Source: Proteobacteria bacterium ST_bin16
Lineage (GTDB): Bacteria > Pseudomonadota > Gammaproteobacteria > Burkholderiales > Nitrosomonadaceae
Reading direction: 5' to 3'
Length of the DNA stretch: 51,351 bases
Assembly: GCA_002083595.1 (NCBI GenBank)
Contig: MSXT01000019.1
Location: 1 to 51,351 of the forward strand
The position numbers and the translations under genes are program-made. The notes under the pieces are model-generated. The model did no database searches. It saw only the letters and a program-made list of their open reading frames with translations, and was not told where the DNA came from. This document shows positions 50,702 through 51,351 of this stretch, one piece after another; within the stretch, counting starts at the first letter, position 1, and each line of letters opens with the position of its first letter.

Positions 50702-51248
50702 GAGTAGCTCCTTATTTTTAGAATTGAAACTACGCGAGACCCTACACAGATACCCAAAAGTGCAGACCCCACACCGATCTTTACTTTGATGACTGATTTA
50801 TCTGGGAATTTTCTTGCTACCCCGGATTTTTTCATCATAAGGCCGCTGGTTGGATAAATAAATAAGCTTTTGCTTATTTCTATCTAAGCGATTTGCTTAT
50901 AAAAATGCAGGGATGATTGAGAATCAGCGCAAAAATGGGGAGGAGATGCGTGATTCTATGTGCCGCTGGCTGATGACGGCTTCAGGGTGGAAATCTTTTC
51001 GCTATGCCGCCCTGTGGCGGACGATGAAGCAGAAACAGGGGTAATTAGGCGGTAAAATATCGTCAAGAAATGAATTGCCGGGAATCTTTGTTAAAGAACT
51101 GGCAGGATTACCGGGAAATCTTAAAGTCGCTCATTGTTCAGCGTTTCCCTAAGAAAAGTTTCTTCCGGAAATGTACCTGGATAATAATTTCTTAGAGTGA
51201 TCTTGGATTTTTTGGATCAGATGCAGTTTCTTGCACCGAGAAAATAAA
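50702..51248. other. Intergenic region with several small hairpins
   Basis: About 550 bp without a convincing gene. AAATAAGC-TTTT-GCTTATTT (50860-50879) is a perfect 8-bp hairpin, followed by TAAGC-N5-GCTTA (50884-50898). A GC-rich hairpin CCGCC-CTGT-GGCGG lies near 51007-51020. TCAGCGTTTCCCTA at 51138-51151 equals 14 bases of the right end of the MITE-like element and may be a solitary end left by another copy. Confidence 0.5.
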
Positions 51249-51274
51249 AAAGACCTGAATTCATTCAAGTCTTT
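51249..51274 (-). terminator. Intrinsic terminator after tRNA-Glu
   Basis: On the minus strand, AAGACTTGAAT and ATTCAGGTCTT form an 11-bp stem (one G-T) with a two-base loop, followed by TTTTTATTTT. It lies 8 bp after the tRNA 3' end. Confidence 0.8.
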
Positions 51275-51282
51275 GTTTTATT

Positions 51283-51351
51283 TGGCGTCCCCAACGAGAT
51301 TCGAACTCGTGTTACCGCCGTGAAAGGGCGATGTCCTAGGCCTCTAGACGA
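51283..51351 (-). tRNA. tRNA-Glu (anticodon UUC), 5' end cut by the window edge
   Basis: The minus strand reads TCGTCTAGAGGCCTAGGAC for the D arm, CGCCCTTTCACGGCG for the anticodon arm with TTC in the loop, GTAACACGAGTTCGAATCTCG for the variable and T arms, and TTGGGGACGCCA at the 3' end with encoded CCA. The first about 7 bases of the acceptor stem lie beyond the right edge. Identity as glutamate tRNA follows from the anticodon and overall sequence. Confidence 0.95.

Noticed and set aside
1..51351. CRISPR arrays or a complete insertion sequence
   Set aside because: I saw no regularly spaced direct repeats and no transposase reading frame.

Overview
The window looks like a chromosomal segment of a Nitrosomonas-type ammonia-oxidising betaproteobacterium. 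The strongest marker is a small metal-binding protein of the SmbP type at 34744-35085, a family first described in Nitrosomonas europaea. The rest is typical betaproteobacterial housekeeping: prmB, tadA, dnaX-ybaB with the 4.5S RNA gene, an rluB-type pseudouridine synthase, aroG and tRNA-Glu. No complete transposase, prophage or CRISPR array is visible.

Layout. 1-3400: a small accessory block on the minus strand with a YefM-YoeB toxin-antitoxin pair, a GmrSD-like DUF262/HNH protein and a translationally coupled pair of small unknown genes, followed by a glutathione-dependent formaldehyde detoxification operon with a tyrosine phosphatase (3434-5894). 6131-9585: an ECF sigma factor, its membrane anti-sigma factor and a secreted subtilisin-like protein in one tight operon, then a TorF/Gcw_chp-type outer membrane protein. 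10313-18288: L,D-transpeptidase, tadA, prmB, a soluble chemoreceptor with six PAS domains followed by a triple-CheW protein, and a pseudouridine synthase. 18528-21718: an AT-rich three-gene operon (GAF histidine kinase, stand-alone receiver, two-TM coiled-coil protein with a duplicated repeat). 21924-25306: ybaB, dnaX, the SRP RNA gene and a GAF/HD-GYP protein. 25422-30302: a TM0106-type nuclease, aroG and a threonine catabolic pair (SDR threonine dehydrogenase plus 2-amino-3-ketobutyrate CoA ligase).

30394-38552 is an envelope and stress block: a Crp/Fnr-type regulator, DUF4398 and OmpA lipoproteins, a pyridine nucleotide-disulfide oxidoreductase, SmbP, CsbD, a catalase-like protein, two BON-domain lipoproteins and a 49-residue lmo0937-type membrane protein. 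It also carries genome debris: a frameshifted lipoprotein copy, a 38-bp palindrome, an orphan start region and a MITE-like element with a degenerate partner. 38830-49059 is a trehalose operon: TreS fused to maltokinase, TreZ, and a 1710-residue MalQ-TreY fusion. The window ends with an intact paralogue of the broken lipoprotein, a second OmpA lipoprotein, a TIGR04073-type protein and a tRNA-Glu cut by the window edge.

The signals I find most interesting are: an anti-sigma factor whose periplasmic tail resembles a subtilisin propeptide, next to a subtilisin whose oxyanion-hole Asn appears to be replaced; the AT-rich kinase/receiver/two-TM operon, which has no visible output gene; the MalQ-TreY fusion; and the MITE and gene debris in the stress block. 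All functional statements come from reading the sequence and remembered family knowledge; no database search was run.
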